Positions 54,293 through 63,012 of a stretch of 64,000 nt of DNA are shown one piece after another. The translations under genes and the position numbers were made by a program. This stretch comes from Kluyvera sp036759925 (GTDB taxonomy: Bacteria > Pseudomonadota > Gammaproteobacteria > Enterobacterales > Enterobacteriaceae). Under the pieces are notes generated by a model that had not been told where the DNA came from, made no database searches, and worked only from the letters and a program-made list of their open reading frames with translations. The DNA lies in assembly GCF_036759925.1 (NCBI RefSeq), contig NZ_JAPKIB010000006.1, positions 124,001-188,000 of the forward strand, written 5' to 3'. How positions within the stretch are numbered: position 1 is the stretch's first letter; the number at the start of each line of letters is the position of its first letter.

Positions 54293-54529
54293 TTAGTTAT
54301 CGAGCTCACCCATCGACCGCACCTGATCGCGGTTGATCTGTTCGGTTTTGCCGGTTTCAGCATTTTTGTACGACACCAGGCCTGTATCTTCATCGACCTG
54401 CGGTTTCCCGTCGGTGACGATAGTCTTCCCATCGGTGGTTTTTAACGCCTGGTTGGATGAACACCCAGCAACGGTAAAGAGCGCGCCGGCGGTCAGAATC
54501 GCTACGGTAAGTCGCTTATATTGCATCAT
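54293..54529 (-). CDS. YgdI/YgdR-family small lipoprotein
   Basis: A 78-residue lipoprotein. The signal sequence YKRLTVAILTAGALF leads to a lipobox TVAGC, so the mature protein starts at Cys with SSN next. The rest is one DUF903-type domain (TTDGKTIVTDGKPQVDEDTG then INRDQV), as in E. coli YgdI and YgdR. The ATG at 54529 is 5 nt after AGGAGG. The in-frame opening 15 codons upstream is rejected. No function is known for the family. The Ser after Cys suggests outer-membrane sorting. Confidence 0.9.
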   Translation of the reverse strand: MMQYKRLTVAILTAGALFTVAGCSSNQALKTTDGKTIVTDGKPQVDEDTGLVSYKNAETGKTEQINRDQVRSMGELDN

Positions 54530-54629
54530 GTTTCCCTCCTGCTTCTCAGCTAAAATCGTTATCACTCTAACCATTTTAGGTTAGCGGGCTGAACGCGAGA
54601 GGGAAACCAGAACACTCCGAAGCGGCATT

Positions 54630-55505
54630 TTAGCCGTGTTGTTGAGCAAAGCTCACCGCTGCGCCAATAAGATTGGCGTCGTTGCGGTACTGGCAGAGCA
54701 GCAGCTTCGGCATAAATTCCGCGAGATCTTTTTCCGCGACCAGATCGGTTAAGCGAGAGGCGATCCCGGCAAAAATGGTATCGCTGGCAGAGATCCCACC
54801 GCCAATCACCAGACAATCCGGATCGTAACAGACCTGCAAATTCAGCAGCCCAACGGCCATCCAGTGATAGAACTGCGCCACTTCCTGCTTCGCCACCTCA
54901 TCGCCCTGCTCGGCCAGACGAAACATCTCGGCCCCGGAAACCGAATCCAGCTCAAGCGACATCCGCTGCGCGTAGCGCCTCGCCATCGCGACGGCAGTGC
55001 CCAGTTCGCTGAACGTCTGCCCGCCCTCCAGCGTCATCAGACCAAATTCTCCGGCATAGCCGTGGCTGCCACGGCGCAGCACTTTATCTTCCAGGATAGC
55101 CCCGCCCACACCTGACCCGACAATCACAAACAGCACATGGCGGTCGTCGCGCCCTGCCCCGAGCGCTGCTTCGGCAATGCCCGCCGCGTTGGCGTCGTTC
55201 TCAATACTGACCGGCAGACCAAGCAGCGCCGTCAGCGCCTCGACAATCGGGAAGTGGTGGATGTAGGGAATAGCGCTGAGGCCGCCAATCACGCCGCGCG
55301 CGGGGTCTACGCTGCCGGGAGCGCTGATGGCCACGCCCTGAATGTCATAGCGCTGCTGGTACTGACGGCAGATGTCCAGCAGCTGGGCCTGCATCTTCTC
55401 CCAGCTATCAGGCGTTTTTACTGCCCCCGTATCCGTTAAAGCTTCCTGATGCCAGACGCCGTATTTAATAGAACTCCCACCCCAATCAAATAACAAAATA
55501 GCCAT
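54630..55505 (-). CDS. ROK-family sugar kinase or regulator-like kinase, substrate unknown
   Basis: A 291-residue ROK protein. The start MAILLFDWGGSSIKYG (55505) contains the phosphate-binding DxGG motif; an in-frame opening 34 codons upstream is rejected. It has the sugar-binding ENDANAAGIAE near residue 105 and GSGVGGAI near 133. The C-x-C-G-x-x-G-C zinc motif of most ROK kinases is missing, and EFGLM replaces the usual GH(L/T). This is like the beta-glucoside kinase BglK. There is no DNA-binding domain, so it is a kinase rather than a repressor. It stands alone between the lipoprotein gene and carB. Confidence 0.85.
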   Translation of the reverse strand: MAILLFDWGGSSIKYGVWHQEALTDTGAVKTPDSWEKMQAQLLDICRQYQQRYDIQGVAISAPGSVDPARGVIGGLSAIPYIHHFPIVEALTALLGLPVSIENDANAAGIAEAALGAGRDDRHVLFVIVGSGVGGAILEDKVLRRGSHGYAGEFGLMTLEGGQTFSELGTAVAMARRYAQRMSLELDSVSGAEMFRLAEQGDEVAKQEVAQFYHWMAVGLLNLQVCYDPDCLVIGGGISASDTIFAGIASRLTDLVAEKDLAEFMPKLLLCQYRNDANLIGAAVSFAQQHG

Positions 55506-55613
55506 ATATATTCCGTAGTTATGAGTGTTAACAGAAAGCAAGAGGGCTATTATGCCGGGAGGATAAGGACTTAAACTTGTGCGTTCTCTCAACATGAGAA
55601 ATACCACCGTAAC

Positions 55614-55671
55614 CCGTCCAGGCGAAGCGGGTTAGCGCTGAGCCGACCCCGGCGGCGCTTTGCCTGGACGG
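55614..55671. repeat. inverted repeat between the ROK kinase gene and carB
   Basis: Arms 55614-55628 (CCGTCCAGGCGAAGC) and 55657-55671 (GCTTTGCCTGGACGG) are complementary over 15 bp with one mismatch, around a 28-nt GC-rich interior that includes GACCCCGGCGG. It resembles the REP-like units elsewhere in the window. Confidence 0.7.
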
Positions 55672-55681
55672 CTACAAAAAC

Positions 55682-55710
55682 AAAAACGCCGGGCAGTTGC
55701 CCGGCGTTTT
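55682..55710 (-). terminator. rho-independent terminator of carAB
   Basis: On the minus strand ACGCCGGGCA and TGCCCGGCGT form a near-perfect stem with a minimal loop, followed by TTTTGTTTTTG. It lies 17 nt after the carB stop. Confidence 0.9.
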
Positions 55711-55726
55711 ATTTTATCGCTCGCAC

Positions 55727-58700
55727 TTATTTTTTAATCTGTGCGTGCATTTCCTGGACGGAAGTCACTTTGTCTTTGGCATCCGCATTCAACGCCATCG
55801 CCGTCGCGAAACCGCCGTTCAGGGTGGTGTCGTAGTGCACTTTGTACTGCAGCGCGCTGCGGCGAATCAGCTTGGAGTCTTCAATCGCCTGACGACCTGC
55901 GGTGGTGTTGATGATGTAGGTGTATTCGCCATTCTTGATACGGTCCTGAATGTGCGGACGACCTTCATGCACCTTGTTCACCAGACGCGGGTTGATACCG
56001 GCTTCGCCCAGCACAATCGCGGTACCGTGGGTCGCATCCAGCTCGAAGCCCTGTTTCAGCAGCTTAGCGGCCAGGTCAACCACGCGCTCTTTATCGCCTT
56101 CGCGAACGGAGAGCAGCGCACGGCCCTGTTTCTTCATGGTGGAGTTGCTGCCCAGCTGTGCCTTGGCGAACGCTTCCGCGAAGGTACGGCCCACGCCCAT
56201 CACTTCCCCGGTAGAGCGCATTTCTGGCCCTAACAGTGGGTCAACGCCTGGGAATTTGTTGAACGGCAGCACCACTTCTTTCACCGAGTAGTACGGTGGG
56301 ATGATCTCTTTGGTCACGCCCTGCTCGGTCAGGGTTTTCCCTGCCATCACGCGCGCCGCCACTTTGGCCAGCGGTACGCCGGTTGCTTTGGAGACGAACG
56401 GTACGGTACGCGCCGCACGTGGGTTGACTTCAATCAGGTAGACTTCGTTGTCTTTCACCGCAAACTGCACGTTCATCAGGCCGCGTACCTGCAGTTCGAA
56501 GGCCAGTTTCTGCACCTGCTCACGCATCACATCCTGAATTTCCTGGCTCAGCGTGTAGGCTGGCAGGGAACACGCGGAGTCACCGGAGTGAACGCCAGCC
56601 TGCTCGATGTGCTCCATGATGCCGCCAATCAGCACCATTTCGCCGTCGCAGATAGCGTCGACGTCGACTTCAATCGCGTCATCCAGGAAGCGGTCCAGCA
56701 GCACCGGCGCGTCGTTGGATACGCTGACGGCGGTCTGGAAGTAGCGCTTAAGGTCAACTTCGTCATAGACGATTTCCATCGCACGGCCGCCGAGTACGTA
56801 GGACGGGCGCACCACCAGCGGGTAGCCAATCTCTTTCGCCTTCTCAACCGCTTGTTCAATCGCGGTCACGGTGGCGTTCGCCGGCTGCTTCAGCTTCAGA
56901 CGGTCAACCGCATGCTGGAAGCGTTCACGGTCTTCCGCACGGTCGATGGCATCCGGGCTGGTACCGATAACCGGTACGCCTGCGGCTTCCAGTTCACGCG
57001 CCAGCTTCAGCGGGGTCTGGCCGCCGTACTGCACGATAACGCCCTTCGGCTTCTCGATGCGCACGATTTCCAGCACGTCTTCCAGGGTGACCGGCTCGAA
57101 GTACAGACGGTCGGAAGTGTCGTAGTCGGTAGAGACGGTTTCCGGGTTACAGTTGACCATGATGGTCTCGTAACCGTCTTCGCGCAGCGCCAGTGAGGCG
57201 TGTACGCAGCAGTAGTCGAATTCGATCCCCTGACCGATACGGTTCGGGCCGCCGCCGAGGACCATGATTTTATCGCGGTCAACGGACGGGTTGGACTCGC
57301 ACTCTTCTTCATAAGTGGAGTACATGTAAGCGGTGTCGGTGGCGAATTCCGCCGCACAGGTGTCCACACGCTTGTAGACCGGGTGCAGGTTGTACTGGTC
57401 ACGCAGCTTGCGGATTTCCGCTTCGCGTACGCCCGCCAGTTTTGCCAGACGCGCATCGGCAAAGCCTTTGCGTTTCAGGTGGAACAGGAAGTCAGCGTCG
57501 AGGCCGTTGATGCCCACTTCCGCCACTTTCTCTTCCAGACGTACCAGCTCTTCAATCTGTACCAGGAACCAGCGGTCGATGTTGGTCAGGTTGAACACGC
57601 CGTCGACGGAGAGGCCCGCGCGGAAGGCATCGGCGATGTACCAGATACGCTCAGCGCCCGCGTCTTTCAGCTCGCGGCGGATTTTGGTCAGCGCTTCAGG
57701 ATCGTCGAGGCTCACTTTCGGGTCGAAGCCGGTCGCGCCGACTTCCAGGCCGCGCAGCGCTTTCTGCAGGGATTCCTGCTGCGTGCGGCCAATCGCCATC
57801 ACTTCACCAACAGATTTCATCTGCGTGGTCAGACGGTCGTTCGCGCCGACAAACTTCTCAAAGTTGAAGCGTGGAATCTTCGTCACAACGTAGTCGATGG
57901 ACGGTTCGAAGGAGGCCGGAGTACGGCCGCCGGTGATGTCGTTCATCAGTTCGTCGAGGGTGTAACCCACTGCCAGCTTGGCCGCCACTTTCGCAATCGG
58001 GAAGCCGGTTGCTTTGGAGGCCAGCGCCGAGGAGCGGGATACGCGCGGGTTCATTTCGATAACAATCAGGCGACCGTCTTTCGGGTTCACCGAGAACTGG
58101 ACGTTAGAACCGCCGGTTTCGACGCCGATTTCACGCAGTACCGCCATCGAGGCGTTACGCATGATTTGGTATTCTTTGTCGGTCAGGGTCTGCGCGGGCG
58201 CCACGGTGATGGAGTCACCGGTGTGGATACCCATCGCATCGAAGTTTTCGATAGAGCAGACGATGATGCAGTTGTCGTTCTTATCACGCACCACTTCCAT
58301 CTCGTACTCTTTCCAGCCGATCAGTGATTCATCTATCAGCAGCTCGTTGGTTGGCGAGAGGTCCAGGCCGCGTTCGCAGATTTCTTCGAACTCTTCACGG
58401 TTGTAGGCGATACCGCCACCTGTGCCGCCCATGGTGAAGCTTGGACGGATGATGCATGGGAAGCCGACGTCAGCAGCAACTGCCAGCGCTTCTTCCATGG
58501 TGTGCGCGATACCGGAACGGGCGGTGTCGAGGCCGATTTTCTTCATCGCCACGTCGAAACGGCGGCGGTCTTCTGCTTTATCAATCGCGTCGGCGGTAGC
58601 ACCAATCATGGTCACGCCGAACTCTTCCAGCACGCCCTGACGCTCCAGTTCCAGCGCGCAGTTCAGCGCGGTCTGGCCGCCCATTGTTGGCAGAACCGCA

Positions 58701-58951
58701 TCCGGACGCTCTTTTTCGATGATTTTGCGTACCACTTCCCAGTGAATCGGCTCGATGTAGGTGGCATCGGCCATTTCCGGGTCGGTCATGATAGTCGCTG
58801 GGTTGGAGTTCACCAGAATGACGCGGTAGCCCTCTTCGCGCAGCGCTTTACACGCCTGGGCACCGGAGTAGTCAAACTCACACGCCTGACCGATAACAAT
58901 CGGGCCCGCGCCCAGAATCAGGATACTTTTTATGTCTGTACGTTTTGGCAT
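55727..58951 (-). CDS. carB: carbamoyl phosphate synthase, large subunit
   Basis: Makes carbamoyl phosphate from bicarbonate, ammonia passed from CarA, and two ATP, for arginine and pyrimidine synthesis. It has 1074 residues (1073 in E. coli). It has two homologous ATP-grasp halves (about 1-400 and 553-935), an oligomerisation domain between them, and a C-terminal MGS-like allosteric domain that binds UMP, IMP and ornithine. It follows carA by 18 nt. Confidence 0.98.
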   Translation of the reverse strand: MPKRTDIKSILILGAGPIVIGQACEFDYSGAQACKALREEGYRVILVNSNPATIMTDPEMADATYIEPIHWEVVRKIIEKERPDAVLPTMGGQTALNCALELERQGVLEEFGVTMIGATADAIDKAEDRRRFDVAMKKIGLDTARSGIAHTMEEALAVAADVGFPCIIRPSFTMGGTGGGIAYNREEFEEICERGLDLSPTNELLIDESLIGWKEYEMEVVRDKNDNCIIVCSIENFDAMGIHTGDSITVAPAQTLTDKEYQIMRNASMAVLREIGVETGGSNVQFSVNPKDGRLIVIEMNPRVSRSSALASKATGFPIAKVAAKLAVGYTLDELMNDITGGRTPASFEPSIDYVVTKIPRFNFEKFVGANDRLTTQMKSVGEVMAIGRTQQESLQKALRGLEVGATGFDPKVSLDDPEALTKIRRELKDAGAERIWYIADAFRAGLSVDGVFNLTNIDRWFLVQIEELVRLEEKVAEVGINGLDADFLFHLKRKGFADARLAKLAGVREAEIRKLRDQYNLHPVYKRVDTCAAEFATDTAYMYSTYEEECESNPSVDRDKIMVLGGGPNRIGQGIEFDYCCVHASLALREDGYETIMVNCNPETVSTDYDTSDRLYFEPVTLEDVLEIVRIEKPKGVIVQYGGQTPLKLARELEAAGVPVIGTSPDAIDRAEDRERFQHAVDRLKLKQPANATVTAIEQAVEKAKEIGYPLVVRPSYVLGGRAMEIVYDEVDLKRYFQTAVSVSNDAPVLLDRFLDDAIEVDVDAICDGEMVLIGGIMEHIEQAGVHSGDSACSLPAYTLSQEIQDVMREQVQKLAFELQVRGLMNVQFAVKDNEVYLIEVNPRAARTVPFVSKATGVPLAKVAARVMAGKTLTEQGVTKEIIPPYYSVKEVVLPFNKFPGVDPLLGPEMRSTGEVMGVGRTFAEAFAKAQLGSNSTMKKQGRALLSVREGDKERVVDLAAKLLKQGFELDATHGTAIVLGEAGINPRLVNKVHEGRPHIQDRIKNGEYTYIINTTAGRQAIEDSKLIRRSALQYKVHYDTTLNGGFATAMALNADAKDKVTSVQEMHAQIKK

Positions 58952-58969
58952 GGCTCTTATTACTCCTGA

Positions 58970-60118
58970 TTATTTCGCGGACTGACGGTATTGCTCAATA
59001 AGCTCGATAAAGTGGTCGAACAGCGGCGCCGCATCGTGCGGGCCTGGGCTCGCCTCTGGGTGGCCCTGGAAGCTGAACGCCGGTTTATCGGTACGGTGAA
59101 TCCCCTGCAGGGTACCGTCGAACAGAGATTTGTGGGTCACGCGCAGGTTGGCTGGCATCGACGCTTCATCCACCGCAAAACCGTGGTTCTGCGCGGTGAT
59201 CATCACCACGTTCTTATCCATGTCTTTCACCGGGTGGTTACCACCGTGGTGACCAAACTTCATCTTGATGGTCTTCGCACCGCTCGCCAGCGCCAGCAGC
59301 TGATGGCCGAGGCAGATGCCAAATACCGGCACATCGGTCTGGAGGAATTTTTCAATCGCGTCGATAGCGTAGTCGCACGGTGCCGGGTCGCCAGGGCCGT
59401 TAGACAGGAACACGCCGTCTGGATTCATCGCCAGAACTTCTTCGGCGGAGGTTTTCGCTGGCACCACCGTCAGGCGGCAGCCGCGGTCAACCAGCATACG
59501 CAGAATATTGCGCTTCGCGCCAAAGTCGTAGGCCACCACGTGGAACGGCAGCTCTTCTTCGGATTTCGCTTCCGGCAGGTCACCCGCCAGCGTCCAGCTA
59601 CCCTGCGTCCAGCTGTAGGCTTCAGCCGTGGTCACTTCTTTTGCCAGGTCCATCCCATTTAAGCCCGGGAACGCTTTGGCTTTTTCTAAGGCCAGCGTAG
59701 CATCCAGGTTATCGCCTGCGATGATGCAGCCGTTCTGAGCGCCCTTCTCGCGCAGCAGTCGCGTCAGCTTACGGGTATCGATATCGGCAATCGCCACAAT
59801 GTTATGGCGCTTGAGGTAAGAAGAGAGGTCTTCGGTGTTGCGGTAGTTGCTGGCAATCAGCGGCAGGTCGCGAATAACCAGACCCTGAGCGTGAACCTGA
59901 GAGGACTCTTCATCGGCGGCGTTGGTGCCGACATTACCAATATGGGGATAAGTAAGGGTGACGATTTGGCGAGAATAGGAAGGATCAGTGAGGATTTCTT
60001 GATAACCGGTCATTGAAGTATTGAAAACGACTTCCCCAACCGCCGAACCCGTTGCCCCGATGGCCCGACCGTAAAACTGGGTTCCGTCTTCCAGAACCAA
60101 TAGCGCTGACTTAATCAA
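58970..60118 (-). CDS. carA: carbamoyl phosphate synthase, small (glutaminase) subunit
   Basis: Class I glutamine amidotransferase subunit that supplies ammonia to CarB. It has 382 residues, as in E. coli. The nucleophile Cys269 is in FGICLGHQ, and the His353/Glu355 pair is in QGHPEAS. The start is a TTG at 60118 preceded by GGAGGG, as in E. coli, where the gene also starts with TTG. It lies downstream of a control region with two promoters and ARG boxes. Confidence 0.98.
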   Translation of the reverse strand: MIKSALLVLEDGTQFYGRAIGATGSAVGEVVFNTSMTGYQEILTDPSYSRQIVTLTYPHIGNVGTNAADEESSQVHAQGLVIRDLPLIASNYRNTEDLSSYLKRHNIVAIADIDTRKLTRLLREKGAQNGCIIAGDNLDATLALEKAKAFPGLNGMDLAKEVTTAEAYSWTQGSWTLAGDLPEAKSEEELPFHVVAYDFGAKRNILRMLVDRGCRLTVVPAKTSAEEVLAMNPDGVFLSNGPGDPAPCDYAIDAIEKFLQTDVPVFGICLGHQLLALASGAKTIKMKFGHHGGNHPVKDMDKNVVMITAQNHGFAVDEASMPANLRVTHKSLFDGTLQGIHRTDKPAFSFQGHPEASPGPHDAAPLFDHFIELIEQYRQSAK

Positions 60119-60128
60119 AACACCCTCC

Positions 60129-60167
60129 AGAGAATATTTACTCGCTTTATTTGCATATTAATGCATA
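60129..60167 (-). promoter_or_regulatory. ARG boxes (ArgR operator) at the carAB P2 promoter
   Basis: Reading the minus strand, TATGCATTAATATGCAAA (60167-60150) and AGCGAGTAAATATTCTCT (60146-60129) are two 18 bp ARG boxes separated by 3 bp, the usual spacing for one ArgR hexamer. They closely match the E. coli carAB operator at P2. Confidence 0.85.
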
Positions 60168-60224
60168 ACAATGGCACAAATCAATGCAAATCTGCTTACC
60201 GACGTATTTCTGGCAAACGGCGGT

Positions 60225-60253
60225 ATTCTAGAGATAGCCTCGGCAAATGTCTA
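60225..60253 (-). promoter_or_regulatory. carAB P1 promoter (pyrimidine/purine regulated)
   Basis: Reading the minus strand, -35 TAGACA (60253-60248) and -10 TAGAAT (60230-60225) are separated by 17 bp. The position upstream of the ARG-box promoter matches E. coli P1, which is controlled by pyrimidines through PepA, PyrH and reiterative transcription. Confidence 0.7.
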
Positions 60254-60338
60254 CCTTAAAGGACAATTTTTATTATTATTTTGCGCCACTGATGTGACAG
60301 CAAGGCGATAGCCATCAAAAAGATCAACTAACTCATTG

Positions 60339-60354
60339 TAGAAAACGCTTGCGG
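60339..60354. promoter_or_regulatory. PurR-like box upstream of carAB
   Basis: The minus strand reads CCGCAAGCGTTTTCTA, close to the PurR operator ACGCAAACGTTTTCGT. It is about 85 bp upstream of the P1 -35, in line with purine control of carAB in E. coli. Confidence 0.6.
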
Positions 60355-60489
60355 AGCAGGAAGAGTGTTAAATTTCACTGAAGGGAGTAAAAAAGTAGAC
60401 CAGATGGTCAAAATTTACATTTAACCAACACATTTAAGCAGGATAACATCTAAAAATAAGCCCTTCATAAACAAATCATAAAAAAAAGA

Positions 60490-60519
60490 CAAAATAAAAG
60501 GGCAATAAAATATTGCCCT
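60490..60519 (-). terminator. rho-independent terminator of dapB
   Basis: AGGGCAATA and TATTGCCCT form a perfect 9 bp stem with a 3-nt loop, followed by TTTATTTTG on the minus strand. It lies 55 nt after the dapB stop. Confidence 0.88.
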
Positions 60520-60573
60520 CTGTAATCAAGTAATTACGACTACAATAACCACATCACGATGGGTAATAAATAC

Positions 60574-61395
60574 TTATAGCTCATTCAAATTCAGCACATC
60601 ACGCATATCAAAAAGACCATTTTGCTTTGACTTAAGCCACAAAGCCGATCTTACCGCGCCGTTGGCAAACGTCATGCGGCTGGAAGCCTTATGCGTGATC
60701 TCTACACGCTCGCCAATATCAGCAAACATCGCGGTGTGTTCACCGACAATGTCACCGGCGCGAACGGTGGCAAAACCAATGGTGCCCGGCACGCGTTCGC
60801 CGGTATAACCTTCACGCGAGTAGACCGCGCACTCTTTTAAATCTTTATCCAGCGCCCCGGCGATCGCTTCGCCCATTGCCAGCGCCGTACCCGATGGCGC
60901 ATCCACTTTGTGGCGGTGGTGTGCTTCAATAATTTCGATATCGGTATAGTCGCCCATTACCTTTGCCGCTTTCTCCAGCAGCTTGAGCATGACGTTAACG
61001 CCAACGCTAAAGTTGGCCGCGAAAACGATCGCAATCTCTTCTGAAGCCTCGCGAATGGCCTGTTTCCCCGCATCGTCAAAGCCGGTGGTGCCAATGACCA
61101 TGCCTTTACCGTGCTGGCGGCAAAACGCCAGATGCGCCAGCGTGCCTTCCGGGCGGGTAAAATCGATGAACACGTCAAAATCATCTTTTACCGCTTCCAG
61201 GCTGCTCTGAACGGTGACGCCAGACTTGCCCGCGCCCGCCAGTTCACCGGCATCGCTGCCCAGTAAAGAAGAGCCTTCACGCTCAAGCGCGGCCCCTAAT
61301 TGAACCCCTTCCATCGCCAGGGTTGCCTGGATTAACTGCCGTCCCATGCGGCCGCCAGCGCCAGCAATGGCGACGCGGATTTGTGCATCATGCAT
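60574..61395 (-). CDS. dapB: 4-hydroxy-tetrahydrodipicolinate reductase
   Basis: NAD(P)H-dependent step of lysine and diaminopimelate synthesis, supplying the DAP used by MurE. It has 273 residues, as in E. coli. The nucleotide-binding GAGGRMG loop is at residues 12-18. The substrate motif EAHHRHKVDAPSGTA contains the catalytic His and Lys near 159-163. It is transcribed alone with its own terminator. Confidence 0.98.
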   Translation of the reverse strand: MHDAQIRVAIAGAGGRMGRQLIQATLAMEGVQLGAALEREGSSLLGSDAGELAGAGKSGVTVQSSLEAVKDDFDVFIDFTRPEGTLAHLAFCRQHGKGMVIGTTGFDDAGKQAIREASEEIAIVFAANFSVGVNVMLKLLEKAAKVMGDYTDIEIIEAHHRHKVDAPSGTALAMGEAIAGALDKDLKECAVYSREGYTGERVPGTIGFATVRAGDIVGEHTAMFADIGERVEITHKASSRMTFANGAVRSALWLKSKQNGLFDMRDVLNLNEL

Positions 61396-61523
61396 AGCTA
61401 TTCTCTTTTGTTAAAATTGCGTAAATCGTTTTCAGAGTAACCAGCCCGCTGCAGGGTCGCCAGCCGAAAACGCCCATAATTAGAATTTAATGATAAACAG
61501 AGAGGAATATCAGTAAAAGACAT

Positions 61524-61545
61524 GATTCATCCCGCAGGATGAATC
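61524..61545. other. perfect 9 bp inverted repeat between citG and dapB
   Basis: GATTCATCC-CGCA-GGATGAATC lies between the citG stop and the dapB start. On the minus strand it is followed by ATGTCTTTTAC, so it may be a weak terminator of the cit operon. It could also be an operator upstream of dapB. There is nothing else recognisable in the 179 bp gap. Confidence 0.5.
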
Positions 61546-61574
61546 AATAGCATAGGCAGGAAATGAAGTGAAAC

Positions 61575-62483
61575 TTACTCAGAATAGAAAGGACCGGCCG
61601 GGAAATGACTTAAAAACCAGGTCACCGCCAGTAAATCCGCGCTACCACCTGGGCTTAAGTTGCGCGCTATCAGCTCGTCATCAAGTTGCTGCATCGCTTC
61701 AATTCCACCGTCTACCAGCACCCCGCCCTGCCACAATAATTTTTGCGCCTGCTGCTGAACGTAATTGAGCCCTTCCAGCCCACCGCGGGAAACCAGATTG
61801 GTGTCGTCATTCCAGGCCATCAAATGTAATAACGTTTGCAGCAGCGCCAGATTGATATCGTCATGCTCCTGAAGTACACGGTGATAAACGGGCAGCGCCT
61901 GCGTTCTGACGGTACGAAAACCGCTCTCCGCCTCGCCGCGCGCCCCCGCCAGCCCGTAACGTAAAAAGTGCAGTTCTCCCTTGCTGAGCTTACCGCCTTT
62001 CTCCAGCGACAGTTCCCGCGCCACCATATCCCGGCACAGGCTCGCCACGGTGTCGCAAATATGGTGCTGCGAGAGCGACTCCCCCTGCGCGACGAGGCGG
62101 CCTATCACCGTACTGAGCAGCCCGAAGGCAAAAATCGCGCCGCGATGCGTGTTCACGCCGTCGGTCGCCTGCAGCATGTCATTTTCGCAAGCCAGCCCCA
62201 GCGGACGAATCATCACCAGTACCATCTGCGGCTCCAGCTTTGCGGTGCTGCTTCCCATCATGAAAAACTTTTCCATCCACGGCGCAATCGCCGCGGTGCT
62301 GCGCTCAAAGGCAGCCAGATCCATGTCCCGATGGGCACCGGTATTGCGAATATCCACCAGCCCCGGTTTTGGCGTTAACCGCACTTCAGTCAGCAGCGCA
62401 CGCGCCACCAGTCCAATAACCTCTTCGGCTTTCAGCGTTACGCTAACTGGCGTATGCCGTTCCGTCACTACGTTCACGCTCAT
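61575..62483 (-). CDS. citG: triphosphoribosyl-dephospho-CoA synthase
   Basis: Makes the precursor of the citrate lyase prosthetic group, 2'-(5''-triphosphoribosyl)-3'-dephospho-CoA, from ATP and dephospho-CoA. The ATG at 62483 gives MSVNVVTERHTPVS and 302 residues; the frame opening 26 codons upstream is less likely. Family motifs LTPKPGLVDIRNTGAHRDMD and AAFERS are present near residues 35-60. It overlaps citX by 41 nt. It is the last cit gene before dapB. Confidence 0.93.
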   Translation of the reverse strand: MSVNVVTERHTPVSVTLKAEEVIGLVARALLTEVRLTPKPGLVDIRNTGAHRDMDLAAFERSTAAIAPWMEKFFMMGSSTAKLEPQMVLVMIRPLGLACENDMLQATDGVNTHRGAIFAFGLLSTVIGRLVAQGESLSQHHICDTVASLCRDMVARELSLEKGGKLSKGELHFLRYGLAGARGEAESGFRTVRTQALPVYHRVLQEHDDINLALLQTLLHLMAWNDDTNLVSRGGLEGLNYVQQQAQKLLWQGGVLVDGGIEAMQQLDDELIARNLSPGGSADLLAVTWFLSHFPAGPFYSE

Positions 62484-63012
62484 AGCTATCAATCCTTCGT
62501 GCAATTTCATCCAACAAGAGGTCGAGAGAGTGCACTCGACCTCGCGCACAGACGTGGGCATTCTCCTGACAAATCAGGCATTGCCGGGCAGGTAGCCCCA
62601 GTTCACGACGCGAAAGCGACCGGCCGTCGCTATCAATCACGTCAATATCCCAGAGCCTGCCCAGCGGATGCTGCTGCTCCAGCAACACCAGCTGTCGTTT
62701 CAACGCTTTAGCAGGCGCGCAGACCGCCGCCATCCATTCCGGGCCGCTCGGCGCATCCGTGTGCGCTTCCCAGACGGTGACCCATTCCCTCTGCTGACAG
62801 ACCGCCGTCATCTCACGTTGCGCATACTGCGCAACGCGCTGCCACACGGGGGAGTTTTTGACCGCTCCCGGCGCCACCAGTGAAAATGAGATCAGCGGCA
62901 GCCGGTAACAGTCCAGCGCCTGACGCTGACGCGCCGCGCGGCTATCGCGCGCATGGAGCATCGCTTCCAGCGTTACCGGCTGACCACTAGAGAGTAGGTC
63001 TGCGCCGTTCAT
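62443..63012 (-). CDS. citX: apo-citrate lyase phosphoribosyl-dephospho-CoA transferase
   Basis: Transfers the prosthetic group made by CitG onto a serine of the citrate lyase acyl carrier protein CitD. It has 189 residues. The family motif GRLWDIDVID is near residue 118, and RQCLICQENAHVCARGR near 143. Its start overlaps the citF stop by 1 nt and its end overlaps citG by 41 nt, so the three genes are coupled. Confidence 0.93.
   Translation of the reverse strand: MNGADLLSSGQPVTLEAMLHARDSRAARQRQALDCYRLPLISFSLVAPGAVKNSPVWQRVAQYAQREMTAVCQQREWVTVWEAHTDAPSGPEWMAAVCAPAKALKRQLVLLEQQHPLGRLWDIDVIDSDGRSLSRRELGLPARQCLICQENAHVCARGRVHSLDLLLDEIARRIDSYERERSDGTAYAS

Noticed and set aside
57200..58327. 375-codon plus-strand frame opposite carB
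   Set aside because: Codon-bias shadow of carB; composition biased to Arg, His, Phe and Val, and no recognisable domain.
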